A stretch of 64,000 bases of DNA. Source: DATBAX01 sp963723765. Lineage in GTDB: Bacteria; Acidobacteriota; Terriglobia; Terriglobales; Acidobacteriaceae. Positions 46,114 through 56,842 of the stretch are shown here, one piece after another (positions within the stretch are counted from its first letter, which is position 1; each line of letters begins with the position of its first letter). The notes under the pieces are model-generated. The model did no database searches. It had not been told where the DNA came from and saw nothing but the letters and a program-made list of their open reading frames with translations. The stretch lies in assembly GCA_963723765.1 (NCBI GenBank), contig CAVRSD010000001.1, forward strand, positions 1 to 64,000, given 5' to 3'. A program made the position numbers and the translations under genes.

Positions 46114-49100
46114 TCAATCCGCCGCCGCCGCGCCAACTACCGGCTTCTTCTCGCCTGCCTTGATCAATTCCACATCCAGGCAGAGCGACTGAAGCTCGCG
46201 AATCAGCACGTTGAACGATTCCGGAACGCCGGGCTCCATGGCGGCTTCGCCCTTGACGATGGCCTCGTAAATCTTGGTACGGCCGTAAACGTCGTCGGAC
46301 TTTGCCGTCAGCAGCTCCTGCAGAATGAATGCCGCGCCGTATGCTTCCAGTGCCCAGACTTCCATTTCTCCGAAGCGCTGGCCACCGAACTGCGCCTTCC
46401 CGCCCAGAGGTTGCTGGGTGATCAGCGAGTACGGCCCGATGGAACGAGCGTGGATCTTGTCGTCCACCAAGTGCGACAGTTTCAGCATGTAGATGTATCC
46501 GACCGTGACTGGCTGTTCGAACTTGTCGCCAGTCATGCCGTCATACAGCCACGTTTTCCCGGACTCCGGCAGTCCCGCGCTCTTGAGCAGCGCCTTGATC
46601 TCGCTCTCGCGCGAACCGTCGAACACAGGCGAACCCGTGAACACGCCCCGCTTGAGAGTGGGAGCAACCGCCATCAGTTCTTCGTCGCTGTAATTCGCGA
46701 CAGTGTCGGCCAGCACGGTGTCCTTGAACAGATGCTTGAGTTCCTTGCGGATCGCGGCTTCTGTGGTGTTCTCGGCCAGCATCGCGGTGATCTTGGTGCC
46801 GAGTTCATGTCCGGCCCATCCGAGGTGGGTTTCAAGAATCTGTCCCACGTTCATACGGGAAGGAACGCCCAGAGGATTGAGCACGATCTCCATCGGCGTG
46901 CCGTCTTCGAGGTAAGGCATGTCCTCTTCCGGCAGAATGCGCGCGATGACGCCCTTGTTTCCGTGACGGCCGGCCATTTTGTCACCGACACTCAGCTTGC
47001 GCTTCATGGCGATGTAGACCTTGACCAGCTTGATCACGCCCGGCGGCAACTCGTCGCCCTTGGTCAGTTTGTCTTTCTTCTCGTTGACGATCTTCTTCAG
47101 AACGTCGATCTGACGCGAAGTCATCTCTTCGATCTCGTCGATCTGCTCATTCACCCGTGGGTCCTTGTCCGCATACTTAATGCGTTTCAGGTTGCGGGTG
47201 GAAATGCGCTCAATCGTTTCGCGATCGAGGATGGTGTCCTTGGTCAGTAAGCGCTTGTTGGTGCGCTCGTCGTGCAGATCAGCCAGCACTTCCTTGCGTC
47301 CCAAAATGTTGTCGAGACGTTTGAGGCGCTCGTCGGTCAGAATTCGGATTTCGTCCGAAAGGTTCTTTTCCAACTTGTTGATCTGCGTGGCTTCGATGGC
47401 CTTGGCGCGTTCGTCCTTCTCCTGGCCCTTGCGGGAGAAGATTTTGACGTCAACGATCACACCCTCGATACCCGGAGGGCAGTAGAGCGAAGCGTCGCGA
47501 ACGTCTCCGGCTTTTTCACCGAAGATGGCGCGCAGCAACTTCTCTTCCGGCGTGAGTTGGGTCTCGCCCTTCGGCGTGACCTTTCCGACCAGAATGTCGC
47601 CCTGCTTGATCGAAGCGCCGATACGAATGACGCCGGCTTCGTCCAGATTGCGCAACATCGATTCGCTGACGTTCGGAATGTCACGTGTGACTTCTTCCGG
47701 ACCCAGCTTGGTGTCGCGCGACTCGATCTCGTACTCCTCGATATGGACGGAGGTGTAGTAATCCTCCTTCACGAGCTTTTCCGAAACTAAGATCGCGTCT
47801 TCAAAGTTGTAACCGCGCCATGGCATGAAGGCCACGAGCACGTTGCGTCCCAGCGCCAACTCGCCATGATCGGTGCAAGGTCCATCAGCAATGACCTGTC
47901 CCTTGACCACGCGTTGTCCGCGCACCACAACCGGTTTCTGGTTGATGCAGGTGTTCTGGTTCGAACGCTTGAACTTGGTGAGCTGGTAAATGTCGCTGCC
48001 AACTTCACGCGAGAGCTGCCCAGGGTGATGCTCGCCCTCGACGCGTACGATAATGCGCTCGGAATCGACCGAATCGATAATGCCGTTACGCTTGGCCAGA
48101 ATGACCGCGCCAGAATCGCGTGCGGTCACGCCTTCCATTCCGGTACCCACGATCGGCGCTTCCGCGCGGAGCAAGGGAACCGACTGGCGTTGCATGTTCG
48201 CACCCATCAGCGCGCGGTTGGCGTCGTCATGCTCGAGGAACGGTACGAGCGAGGCGGCGACGGAAACCAGTTGCTTCGGGCTGACGTCGATGTAATCGAC
48301 GTCGTCGCGAGTGACCAGCACAAAGTTGCCGGCCTTACGGGCATTGATCAGGTCGCCGACAATACGCCCCTTGTCGTCGAGTTCCACGTTCGCCTGCGCG
48401 ATGATGTGGCGATCCTCTTCCCACGCCGATTGATAGAACGAGAACGGCTCAATCTGCGCTTCACGTTTCTTCTTTTCTTTCAGCTCGGCGTTGATCTTCT
48501 CCATCTCGTGTTTCTCGAGATGAGTGCCGACTTTCAAATCGCTGTCGCCGCCATTGACCACGCTGACGAAGTCGAGCACCTTGCCGCCCTTGACCCGGCG
48601 ATAAGGCGACTCGATGAATCCGTATTCGTTGATCCGCGCATAGCAGCTCAACGAAGAGATCAATCCGATGTTCGGGCCTTCCGGCGTTTCAATCGGGCAA
48701 ATGCGTCCGTAGTGCGTCGGGTGGACGTCGCGAACTTCGAATCCCGCGCGTTCCCGTGACAGACCACCCGGCCCCAGGGCGGAGAGACGCCGTTTGTGCG
48801 TGATCTCCGACAACGGGTTCGTCTGATCCATGAACTGTGAGAGCTGCGACGATCCGAAGAATTCGCGGATCGCTGCCATCACCGGCTTGGCATTAACCAG
48901 GTCATGCGGCATTGCTGTCGACATTTCCTGATACACGGACATTTTTTCTTTAATCGCCCGTTCCATGCGGACCAGTCCGATGCGGAACTGGTTTTCCAGC
49001 AATTCGCCGACTGCACGAACCCGGCGGTTGCCGAGATGATCGATGTCATCCACGGCGCCGATGTTCTTGCGCAGCTTGAGCAGGTAACGGATGGTCCCGT

Positions 49101-50583
49101 AGAAATCATCCGGTTCCAAAGTGCGGTGGTCGAGGCTGCTGGCTTCCGGGTTCTCGAACAGCTTGATGTTGAACTTCAAGCGGCCTACGCGCGAGAAATC
49201 GTACTTGCGCGGATCGAAGAACATGCCGTGGAACAGCGCCGTCGCGGTGTCCAGCGTCGGCGGATCGCCGGGGCGCAGCTTGCGGTAAATTTCGATCAAC
49301 GCTTCCTGCGGCGTCTTCACCGAATCGCGCTTTAGGGTCTGGCAGATCACCGTTCCCACATCGTCGCGTTCCGGAAAGAACAAGTTGATTTCGACTACGC
49401 CGGATTCGAGGATCTTGGAAACCTTGTCCGCAGTCAGCTCAGAGTTCGCTTCGAGCAGGACTTCGCCGGTCGTGGTATCGACAACATCGCCGGCCACCCA
49501 TGCGCCTTCGAGGTCCGAAACGTCGACTTCGATTTCCGAAATCTTCGCCTTCTGAATTTCCTTCAGGGTTACGGCGTTGATCTTGCGGCCGGAGTGCGCG
49601 ATTTCCTCGCCCGACTTCGACTTCACGCTATGCGCCAGCTTCATGCCCAGCAGGTTGGTAGCTTTATCGCTGGTGGGATCGAGCGTCCAGAACAATTTCT
49701 TGTCGCGAACGACGAGACGATCCACCGTATAGAAGGTGCGCAGAATGTCTTCACCAGAACGCAGACCCAACGCGCGCAGGAAGATGGTTCCCAGGAACTT
49801 GCGCTTGCGATCGATGCGGACATACAAAACGTTCTTCTGGTCGTATTCGAATTCAACCCACGATCCGCGGTAAGGAATGATCTTGCCGAGGAAGTAAGTG
49901 CGGTTGTTGGCGGTTTCGAAGAACACGCCAGGCGAACGGTGCAACTGGCTGACGATCACGCGTTCGGTGCCGTTCACAATGAACGTACCGTTCTCGGTCA
50001 TCAACGGCACATCGCCGAAGAACACTTCCTGTTCTTTAATGTCACGGATGGAGCGGGTGCCGGTCTCAGCGTCCTTCTCGAAAATGGTGAGACGCATGGT
50101 GACTTTAAGCGGCGCGGAGTACGTCATACCGCGCTCTTCGCACTCGTTCACGTCATACTTCAGTTGCAGGCCAACCGGGTCGCCGCACTTGTTACAGAAG
50201 TCCGGCGTGTTGGCGTTGTAGGTGCCGCACTTGTTGCACAGCACTTCGCCGGGATGAAACGGGTCAGTGATGACCGTGGAGCCGCAATTCTTACAAGTGG
50301 TGCGCAGGTGATGCAGCCCTTTGAGGTGACCACACTTGCACTCCCAGTTACCAATGGCGAAATCCACAAACTCCAGTTGTGATACGTTGCGGAAATCGGT
50401 GATCGGGAAGACCGATTGAAAAACGGACTGCAACCCGGCGTCATCTCGCTCGCTGGGCAGGCGGTCCATTTGCAGGAAACGCTCATAGGAGCGCTTCTGC
50501 ACCTCAATCAGATTCGGGATCTGGATGGTGGCTGGAATTTTGGAAAAATCGAAGCGGGTACGGAATCCGTTGTTCTTAGACAT
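46114..50583 (-). CDS. rpoB: RNA polymerase beta subunit
   Basis: 1489 residues, intact frame. Start MSKNNGFRTRFDFSKIP. Marks include LSQFMDQTNPLSEITHKRRLSALGPGGLSRE (rifampicin region spread over 30 residues; the usual H and S residues are present), NRALMGANMQRQ, KRKLSVGDKMAGRHGNKG and LGGKAQFGGQRFGEMEVWALEA. A zinc-finger-like block CKCGHLKGLHHLRTTCKNCG and CNKCG near residue 80 is an insertion typical of Acidobacteria. ATG 50583. Confidence 0.97.
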   Translation of the reverse strand: MSKNNGFRTRFDFSKIPATIQIPNLIEVQKRSYERFLQMDRLPSERDDAGLQSVFQSVFPITDFRNVSQLEFVDFAIGNWECKCGHLKGLHHLRTTCKNCGSTVITDPFHPGEVLCNKCGTYNANTPDFCNKCGDPVGLQLKYDVNECEERGMTYSAPLKVTMRLTIFEKDAETGTRSIRDIKEQEVFFGDVPLMTENGTFIVNGTERVIVSQLHRSPGVFFETANNRTYFLGKIIPYRGSWVEFEYDQKNVLYVRIDRKRKFLGTIFLRALGLRSGEDILRTFYTVDRLVVRDKKLFWTLDPTSDKATNLLGMKLAHSVKSKSGEEIAHSGRKINAVTLKEIQKAKISEIEVDVSDLEGAWVAGDVVDTTTGEVLLEANSELTADKVSKILESGVVEINLFFPERDDVGTVICQTLKRDSVKTPQEALIEIYRKLRPGDPPTLDTATALFHGMFFDPRKYDFSRVGRLKFNIKLFENPEASSLDHRTLEPDDFYGTIRYLLKLRKNIGAVDDIDHLGNRRVRAVGELLENQFRIGLVRMERAIKEKMSVYQEMSTAMPHDLVNAKPVMAAIREFFGSSQLSQFMDQTNPLSEITHKRRLSALGPGGLSRERAGFEVRDVHPTHYGRICPIETPEGPNIGLISSLSCYARINEYGFIESPYRRVKGGKVLDFVSVVNGGDSDLKVGTHLEKHEMEKINAELKEKKKREAQIEPFSFYQSAWEEDRHIIAQANVELDDKGRIVGDLINARKAGNFVLVTRDDVDYIDVSPKQLVSVAASLVPFLEHDDANRALMGANMQRQSVPLLRAEAPIVGTGMEGVTARDSGAVILAKRNGIIDSVDSERIIVRVEGEHHPGQLSREVGSDIYQLTKFKRSNQNTCINQKPVVVRGQRVVKGQVIADGPCTDHGELALGRNVLVAFMPWRGYNFEDAILVSEKLVKEDYYTSVHIEEYEIESRDTKLGPEEVTRDIPNVSESMLRNLDEAGVIRIGASIKQGDILVGKVTPKGETQLTPEEKLLRAIFGEKAGDVRDASLYCPPGIEGVIVDVKIFSRKGQEKDERAKAIEATQINKLEKNLSDEIRILTDERLKRLDNILGRKEVLADLHDERTNKRLLTKDTILDRETIERISTRNLKRIKYADKDPRVNEQIDEIEEMTSRQIDVLKKIVNEKKDKLTKGDELPPGVIKLVKVYIAMKRKLSVGDKMAGRHGNKGVIARILPEEDMPYLEDGTPMEIVLNPLGVPSRMNVGQILETHLGWAGHELGTKITAMLAENTTEAAIRKELKHLFKDTVLADTVANYSDEELMAVAPTLKRGVFTGSPVFDGSRESEIKALLKSAGLPESGKTWLYDGMTGDKFEQPVTVGYIYMLKLSHLVDDKIHARSIGPYSLITQQPLGGKAQFGGQRFGEMEVWALEAYGAAFILQELLTAKSDDVYGRTKIYEAIVKGEAAMEPGVPESFNVLIRELQSLCLDVELIKAGEKKPVVGAAAAD

Positions 50584-51061
50584 TCAGAGACTCCAAACTT
50601 TCCTGCGCAGCGACTGCTGCGCCAAACGCGGAATGTTGAGGCGCGCTTGCGCGCGGCCGGGAACTACGAAGCTTGTAAACTATTAAAAATACGTAACCGC
50701 TCGCGGGGACATGCATCCCCTCGAGCGCCAATCGCGGCACTGAAGCTTGATCAAAATTTTTCTTTTACGCGCCAGTATCTCGGCCTGTTCCCGTTCCGCT
50801 GGGCGGAACAGTCTGCCAACCCGTGCCAGCGACCTCGCTCCGCTTCCCTGGGTCCGTTGGAGTGGATAGTCGCAGTCACCTTGAAATGAAGCAGGAAGCG
50901 GCGTTATTAGTATAGATGATAACACCGCTCCAAACGCTTCACCAGTAGATCGTTCGATCCGGCCAAACTTGCAGCCGTACCACCGAAGTCTTTTAGTTTG
51001 GACAACTTACGCTGGCTAAAATAAAGATTTCGGCGCGGGGCGCCCAGCCCCGCAAACGCCG
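50584..51061. promoter_or_regulatory. rplL-rpoB intergenic region with two hairpins
   Basis: A 12-bp stem (CGCTCGCGGGGA / TCCCCTCGAGCG) at 50698-50727, followed on the minus strand by TATTTTTAAT, looks like an attenuator; a GCGGGGC..GCCCCGC hairpin at about 51033-51055 stands right after rplL. A further short palindrome (GCGCGCTTGCGCGC) is near 50641. In E. coli the same gap has a partial terminator, so partial read-through is plausible. Confidence 0.55.
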
Positions 51062-51442
51062 TTACTTTACTTCGACAACGGCGCCGGCTTCGGTGAACTT
51101 CTTCCGGATGGTCTCGGCTTCGTCCTTGGAAACGCCTTCTTTGATCGCCTTGGGCGCGCCATCGACCAGGTCCTTGGCTTCTTTCAAGCCCAGGCTGGTG
51201 ACTTCGCGGACCGCTTTGATCACGTTGATCTTGTTCGCGCCGACTTCTTTCAGCACGACGCTGAATTCGGTCTTCTCTTCCGCTGGGGCCGCGCCTGCTG
51301 CCGCTCCACCGCCGGCAACCATCACCGGGGCCGCTGCTGCCGCTGATACGCCGAGTTTCTCTTCAAGACGCTTTACCAGCGCTGCCGCATCGAGCAACGA
51401 CAGCCCGACGATTGAATCTTCCAACTGCTGTAGGTCCGCCAT
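51062..51442 (-). CDS. rplL: 50S ribosomal protein L7/L12
   Basis: 126 residues. N-terminal dimer helix, Ala/Gly hinge (AAPVMVAGGGAAAGAA) and C-terminal KTEFSVVLKEVGANKINVIKAVREVT..GLKEAKDLVDGAPK binding elongation factors. ATG 51442. Confidence 0.97.
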   Translation of the reverse strand: MADLQQLEDSIVGLSLLDAAALVKRLEEKLGVSAAAAAPVMVAGGGAAAGAAPAEEKTEFSVVLKEVGANKINVIKAVREVTSLGLKEAKDLVDGAPKAIKEGVSKDEAETIRKKFTEAGAVVEVK

Positions 51443-51462
51443 GTCATTTCTCCAGTATGTTT

Positions 51463-51487
51463 AGTAGAGACGTAGCTTGCTACGTCT
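51463..51487. repeat. Family F palindrome
   Basis: GTAGAGACGTAGCTTGCTACGTCT, between rplJ and rplL. Other copies at 56631 and (variant) 56713. Confidence 0.85.
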
Positions 51488-51656
51488 TCTTGCCACGTCA
51501 TTTACTGATTTCGCCATTCGCAATCAAAGTTTCCAGTGCGACCAGGCCATCCATCCCCAACGCCAGACAACGCCGTGAACTGAGACCGCGCAACCCTTGA
51601 CTGCAAAAAGCTAAATCTTTTTCGGACGGCTCGCGCCTTCCCGAAACCTTGCAGAA

Positions 51657-52211
51657 CTACGCTTGGGCTTCCGCCGGTGCGTCGCTCTTGAACTTGCCCT
51701 TCTCCACGCCCTGATTGATCACCACTGCCAGATCTTTTCCGACAGCATTCATCACAGTCACGAGTCGCTGTGCCGGCGCATTGATCAGGAACAGCAGCTT
51801 GGAGTACAACTCTTCCTTCGACGGCATGGTCGCCAGCGCCGAGATCTCTTTCAGCGAGACCACGCGGCCTTCGACCACGCCGGCCTTGAAAGTGAATTCC
51901 GGATTGTCCTTGGCGTACTTCGAAAGCGCCTTGGCCAACGCGACCGGATCGCCTTCGGTGTAAGCAATGGAAGTCACGCCCGACAGATTGGTCAGCGCCG
52001 CTTCTACCTTGGTGCCCTTCGCCGCAAGCTCCGCCAAAGTGTTCTTGACGACGAGATATTTTGCGCCTGAAGTCCGCAGTGTCTTGCGAAGTTCGAAATC
52101 CTGCGCCACCGTCAGCTTGCTGTAGGTGGTCACAATCAGGCTGGAAATGTTCTTCAGCTCTTTGCCCAGAATCTCAACTTGCTCGGTTTTTCTAGCTCGA
52201 CTTACCGCCAT
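51657..52211 (-). CDS. rplJ: 50S ribosomal protein L10
   Basis: 184 residues, complete. AVSRARKTEQVEILGKELKN start, SYIAD-like TYSKLTVAQDFELRKTLR and NTLAELAAKG are typical; L10 anchors L7/L12. The place where an L10 leader would be is occupied by a family B palindrome. ATG 52211. Confidence 0.96.
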   Translation of the reverse strand: MAVSRARKTEQVEILGKELKNISSLIVTTYSKLTVAQDFELRKTLRTSGAKYLVVKNTLAELAAKGTKVEAALTNLSGVTSIAYTEGDPVALAKALSKYAKDNPEFTFKAGVVEGRVVSLKEISALATMPSKEELYSKLLFLINAPAQRLVTVMNAVGKDLAVVINQGVEKGKFKSDAPAEAQA

Positions 52212-52236
52212 AAATTCAGCCCCTTCGATAGGTTCA

Positions 52237-52262
52237 CGTAGGGACAGCCGCCTCGGCTGTCC
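52237..52262. repeat. Family B palindrome in the rplA-rplJ gap
   Basis: CGTAGGGACAGCC..GGCTGTCC in the 58-base gap just before rplJ. Confidence 0.9.
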
Positions 52263-52269
52263 GACGCCT

Positions 52270-52986
52270 TTAGGCGTCTTTACCCTTTGCCGCCAATTCC
52301 TGGATCGCCGTATCCAGCGAAATACCAGGCCCCATAGTGGAACTGAGATAGCAGGCCTTGATGTATTTGCCCTTCGCTACCGCAGGCTTGGCCTTCACCA
52401 CGCTGATAATCACGGTGGTGGCATTGTCAATCAACTTGTCCGCCGAAAATGAAATCTTGCCGACCGGCACATGAACCAGCGCCGTCTTGTCGGTGCGGAA
52501 TTCCACTTTGCCGGCCTTGATTTCCTGAATCGCTTTGGCCACGTCAAAAGTGACCGTGCCCGTCTTCGGATTCGGCATCAGCCCCTTCGGGCCCAGGACC
52601 TTACCGAGACGTCCCACCGACTTCATCACGTCGGGAGTGGCAATCAGCGCGTCAAAATCAGTCCAATTCTCTTTGCTGATCTTTTCGACCATTTCTTCGC
52701 CGCCGACGAAATCCGCGCCCGCCGCTTCGGCTTCCCTTATTTTGTCGCCGCTGGCGATGACCAGAACTTTTTTCGATTTGCCCAGACCATGCGGCAGCAC
52801 GACCGTTCCGCGCACCATTTGGTCGGCATGTTTCGGATCGACGCCCAATCGCAGCGTGACTTCCACGGTCTCATCGAATTTGCTGTACTTGATTTTCTGC
52901 AGTAGCGGAACCGCATCCTGCAACGTGTACGGACGGGCTTCAACAGCCTTCCGCGCCTTGACTATGTTCTTGCCTTCTTTTTTCAT
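52270..52986 (-). CDS. rplA: 50S ribosomal protein L1
   Basis: 238 residues. DETVEVTLRLGVDPKHADQMVRGTVVLPHG and GPKGLMPNPKTGTVT are the standard L1 parts. Binds 23S rRNA and usually its own mRNA. ATG 52986. Confidence 0.97.
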   Translation of the reverse strand: MKKEGKNIVKARKAVEARPYTLQDAVPLLQKIKYSKFDETVEVTLRLGVDPKHADQMVRGTVVLPHGLGKSKKVLVIASGDKIREAEAAGADFVGGEEMVEKISKENWTDFDALIATPDVMKSVGRLGKVLGPKGLMPNPKTGTVTFDVAKAIQEIKAGKVEFRTDKTALVHVPVGKISFSADKLIDNATTVIISVVKAKPAVAKGKYIKACYLSSTMGPGISLDTAIQELAAKGKDA

Positions 52987-53094
52987 GCTCTTCCTCTGTC
53001 TCCCACCGCTCGTCGCTGTTCTTGACGAACCGTAGTAATTTTCGACTTCGCTCTCAATGTGGAGCGGACACTATTGTCCGCTACCTGCTTCAAT

Positions 53095-53526
53095 CTACCC
53101 AACTACTTCAATACCCATCGATCGCGCTGTACCGCGAATGCTCTTGATCGCCGAGTCCACCGACGCGGCATTCAAATCCGGCATTTTCTGTTTTGCGATG
53201 TCTTCCACCTGCTTCAACGTCACCTTGCCGACTTTGTCTTTATTCGGCGCGCCGGATCCCTTGGCGATTCCCGCAGCGCGCTTCAAAAGAATCGAAGCGG
53301 GAGGAGTCTTAGTGATGAAGGTGAACGTGCGGTCGCTGTAAACCGTAATGACGACCGGAATGATCAGGCCTTCCAGTTCCTTGGCGCCAGTTTTGGCGTT
53401 GAACTGTTTGCAGAACTCCATGATGTTGATCTGCGCCTGACCGAGCGCCGGACCCACTGGAGGCGCCGGCGTAGCCTTACCCGCCGCAATTTGAAGCTTT
53501 ACAAAACCTGTAGCTTTCTTAGCCAT
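53095..53526 (-). CDS. rplK: 50S ribosomal protein L11
   Basis: 143 residues. KLQIAAGKATPAPPVGPALGQ and the C-terminal rRNA-binding domain with KDKVGKVTLKQVEDIAKQKM. Follows nusG by 27 bases. ATG 53526. Confidence 0.97.
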   Translation of the reverse strand: MAKKATGFVKLQIAAGKATPAPPVGPALGQAQINIMEFCKQFNAKTGAKELEGLIIPVVITVYSDRTFTFITKTPPASILLKRAAGIAKGSGAPNKDKVGKVTLKQVEDIAKQKMPDLNAASVDSAIKSIRGTARSMGIEVVG

Positions 53527-53553
53527 GAATGAATCCCTGTCCTGAAACTAAAC

Positions 53554-54174
53554 TTATGCCGACTTCTCCACCTGGTTAAACTCCAACTCCACCGGTGTAG
53601 AGCGGCCGAAAATTGTGACCATCACCTTGAGGGTTTGGCGGTCTTCATTGACTTCGTCAACGATGCCGGTAAACGTAGCAAACGGCCCTTCGGTGATTTT
53701 TACTGTCTCGTTCTTTTCGAACTTGACCTTGAGCTTGGGCTTGTCCCTCGCTTCGCCTACACGGAAAACGATGTGCTGGACTTCCTCTTCCGAAAGCGGC
53801 GTAGGCTGCTGGCCCGTACCCACAAATCCCGTGACCCGCGGCGTCGACTTCACCACATGCCAGACATGGTCGTCCATGTCCATTTCCACCAGCACGTAGC
53901 CGGGATAGAACATGCGCTCGACGGTATATTTCTTGCCGTTGCGCACTTCGGTGACCGCTTCGGTGGGAATCAGCACTTTGCCGATTCGTTCCTGCAGGCC
54001 AAAGGCCTGGACGCGCGACTCCAGCGACTCTTTTACCTTGCGCTCGAATCCCGAATACGAGTGAATGATGTACCACCGCATGTTCGGATTCTTTGGCGCT
54101 TCGGCGACGGCGCCGTCAGCTACTGGCGTCTCTGCGCTTACTTCAACAGTCCCGTTTTTTTCTTCGTCCGGCAT
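53554..54174 (-). CDS. nusG: Transcription elongation/termination factor NusG
   Basis: 206 residues. NGN domain with RWYIIHSYSGFERKVKESLESRV and FYPGYVLVEM; KOW domain EGPFATFTGIVDEVNEDRQTLKVMV. Has an acidic 25-residue N-terminal extension. Between secE and rplK. ATG 54174. Confidence 0.97.
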   Translation of the reverse strand: MPDEEKNGTVEVSAETPVADGAVAEAPKNPNMRWYIIHSYSGFERKVKESLESRVQAFGLQERIGKVLIPTEAVTEVRNGKKYTVERMFYPGYVLVEMDMDDHVWHVVKSTPRVTGFVGTGQQPTPLSEEEVQHIVFRVGEARDKPKLKVKFEKNETVKITEGPFATFTGIVDEVNEDRQTLKVMVTIFGRSTPVELEFNQVEKSA

Positions 54175-54240
54175 AAAGGTGCTCGAAAAACTTCAGCTTC
54201 TTTCCAATCTCTCTAAACACGATCTTCTTAACAACGATCT

Positions 54241-54486
54241 CTAGTGATGCCCGAAGTGCTTAAACAAAGCATCGATACCGGTTTGAATCGCTTTGTCGAC
54301 AACAAAGAAGTACACCCCGAACAAGAACACGGTGATAATGACAACTGCCGTCGTCGCCTGCACTTCTTTGAAAGAAGGGTTCGTCACCTTCTTCATTTCG
54401 GTGCGGATGTCGTTGTAGAAAGTCTTGACCCGCTCGGGCCAGGCCTTCACCGTTGTCACCATTTCATGTTCAGCCACAGATGCCAT
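54241..54486 (-). CDS. secE: Preprotein translocase subunit SecE
   Basis: 81 residues with one membrane segment (AVVIITVFLFGVYFFVVDKAI) preceded by the typical amphipathic EMKKVTNPSFKEVQATT. Start ATG 54486; the frame upstream enters tRNA-Trp. Confidence 0.94.
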   Translation of the reverse strand: MASVAEHEMVTTVKAWPERVKTFYNDIRTEMKKVTNPSFKEVQATTAVVIITVFLFGVYFFVVDKAIQTGIDALFKHFGHH

Positions 54487-54537
54487 CCGCTTTCTACTTT
54501 CCGTTCGTACTTCCGAACCTGCTCTTCCAAATTCTGG

Positions 54538-54610
54538 CAGGGGCGGAGGGATTCGAACCCCCAAGTTCGGTTTTGGAGACCGACAGTTTAACCGTTGAGC
54601 TTACGCCCCT
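54538..54610 (-). tRNA. tRNA-Trp (CCA anticodon)
   Basis: Acceptor AGGGGCG / CGCCCCT, D arm AGCTCAACGGTTAAACT, anticodon loop CTCCAAA, T arm GGGGTTCGAATCCCTCC. Lies between secE and rpmG as in many bacteria. The DNA after the discriminator G does not read CCA. Confidence 0.95.
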
Positions 54611-54619
54611 GTATTCATT

Positions 54620-54687
54620 GCAGATTTACGATTTCAGATTGTAGATTTTGCGTTCAAATCTGCGATCTAAAATCTTCAATCTGCAAT
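54620..54687. repeat. Family A inverted repeat
   Basis: Reads cagatttacgatttcagattgt.. with right arm ..atcttcaatctgcaatt, arms of about 25 bases, in the rpmG-tRNA gap. Confidence 0.75.
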
Positions 54688-54839
54688 TATTTCACTTCCT
54701 TGTGCGGCGTATGCTTCCGGCAACGGTTGCAGAATTTCTTCAATTCCAACCGCTCAGTCATGGTTTTACGGTTCTTGGTCTTCGAATAATTGCGCTCTTT
54801 GCAATCACCGCACTGCATCGAAATAATCTCTCGGGGCAT
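54687..54839 (-). CDS. rpmG: 50S ribosomal protein L33
   Basis: 50 residues, too short to be picked up by length filters. MPREIISMQCGDCKERNYSKTKNRKT then LELKKFCNRCRKHTPHKEVK; two CxxC pairs (CGDC, CNRC) mark the zinc-bound form. Lies between tuf and tRNA-Trp. ATG 54839. Confidence 0.95.
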   Translation of the reverse strand: MPREIISMQCGDCKERNYSKTKNRKTMTERLELKKFCNRCRKHTPHKEVK

Positions 54840-54918
54840 TTCAAACTCCTAAAGCAGCTACTAGCCTCTAGCTGCTAGCTAAAACCCAAAGCCAACTCGA
54901 ATCCTGAGCCTTTGTCTT

Positions 54919-54945
54919 GGCCAACGACCAACGGCCAACGACTGC
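54919..54945. repeat. Family H short copy
   Basis: GGCCAACGACCAACGGCCAACGACT just 3' of the tuf stop. Confidence 0.8.
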
Positions 54946-56133
<1,188 letters not shown>

Positions 56134-56169
56134 GACTTGCTCGTGCCTTCCGTTTAGTAGATACCGCTG

Positions 56170-56511
56170 TTAGTAGTACTGATAAAGCTGCTTAAATTTC
56201 GTCCGCGTTTCGGGCGCCAGATCTTCAATCCGCGACAGATAAAATTCCCGCATCTGCGCCTGATCGGACAGCGTCAACGCCTGATACAAACTCTGCGACG
56301 TCGTCCCGGACTTGGCCAAAACCTCGTCCGACTGATCGAGCAACCGCTTCGCAACCACTCCATCCCAGTCGCGAATCCGCAGGCCCTTGCCTGACATACG
56401 CTTCAGGAAATTCTCGACCTTGTTCGGTTCGAAGATGCGAGTAATCGAGCTTTTCAGCCCTTCAAACTCCTTCTCGCTCGCAACCTTAATCTCTGCCTTT
56501 ACAAAATCCAC
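56170..56511 (-). CDS. Hypothetical protein in the tRNA-tuf gap
   Basis: 113 residues, helical and charged: ASEKEFEGLKSSITRIFEPNKVENFLKRM, then a tail KFKQLYQYY. Start GTG 56511. It stands between tRNA-Gly and tuf. I do not recognise a family. Frame and codon use look coding. Confidence 0.6.
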   Translation of the reverse strand: MDFVKAEIKVASEKEFEGLKSSITRIFEPNKVENFLKRMSGKGLRIRDWDGVVAKRLLDQSDEVLAKSGTTSQSLYQALTLSDQAQMREFYLSRIEDLAPETRTKFKQLYQYY

Positions 56512-56537
56512 CAGACACCTGTTTCAAAAATTTCTGG

Positions 56538-56609
56538 AGCGGGAGACGGGAATCGAACCCGCGACCAACAGCTTGGAAGGCTGTGACTCTACCACTGAGT
56601 TACTCCCGC
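56538..56609 (-). tRNA. tRNA-Gly (TCC anticodon)
   Basis: Acceptor GCGGGAG/CTCCCGC, anticodon loop CTTCCAA, T arm GCGGGTTCGATTCCCGT. CCA is encoded right after it (56535-56537 on the plus strand as tgg). Confidence 0.96.
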
Positions 56610-56630
56610 CCTGCCCTCTTCCGAACTCCC

Positions 56631-56737
56631 GTAGAGACGTAGCTTGCTACGTCTTGTTTGCGGCGCAACTGCTCCATCCGCTTTCGTGCCTAACCCTACT
56701 TACTCTCGCTGCCAGAGACGTGGCGAGCCACGTCTAC
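56631..56737. repeat. Two family F palindromes between tRNA-Gly and tRNA-Thr
   Basis: GTAGAGACGTAGCTTGCTACGTCT at 56631-56655 and GAGACGTGGCGAGCCACGTCT at 56713-56737, the latter a variant with the same stem plan. Confidence 0.8.
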
Positions 56738-56769
56738 CGAACCCGCCCTACAGAACCGCAATCCTATGG

Positions 56770-56832
<63 letters not shown>

Positions 56833-56842
<10 letters not shown>

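Noticed and set aside
46054..47250. 398-residue open frame opposite rpoB
   Set aside because: Antisense to a well-conserved part of rpoB; composition rich in His/Arg/Leu as expected for a shadow frame.
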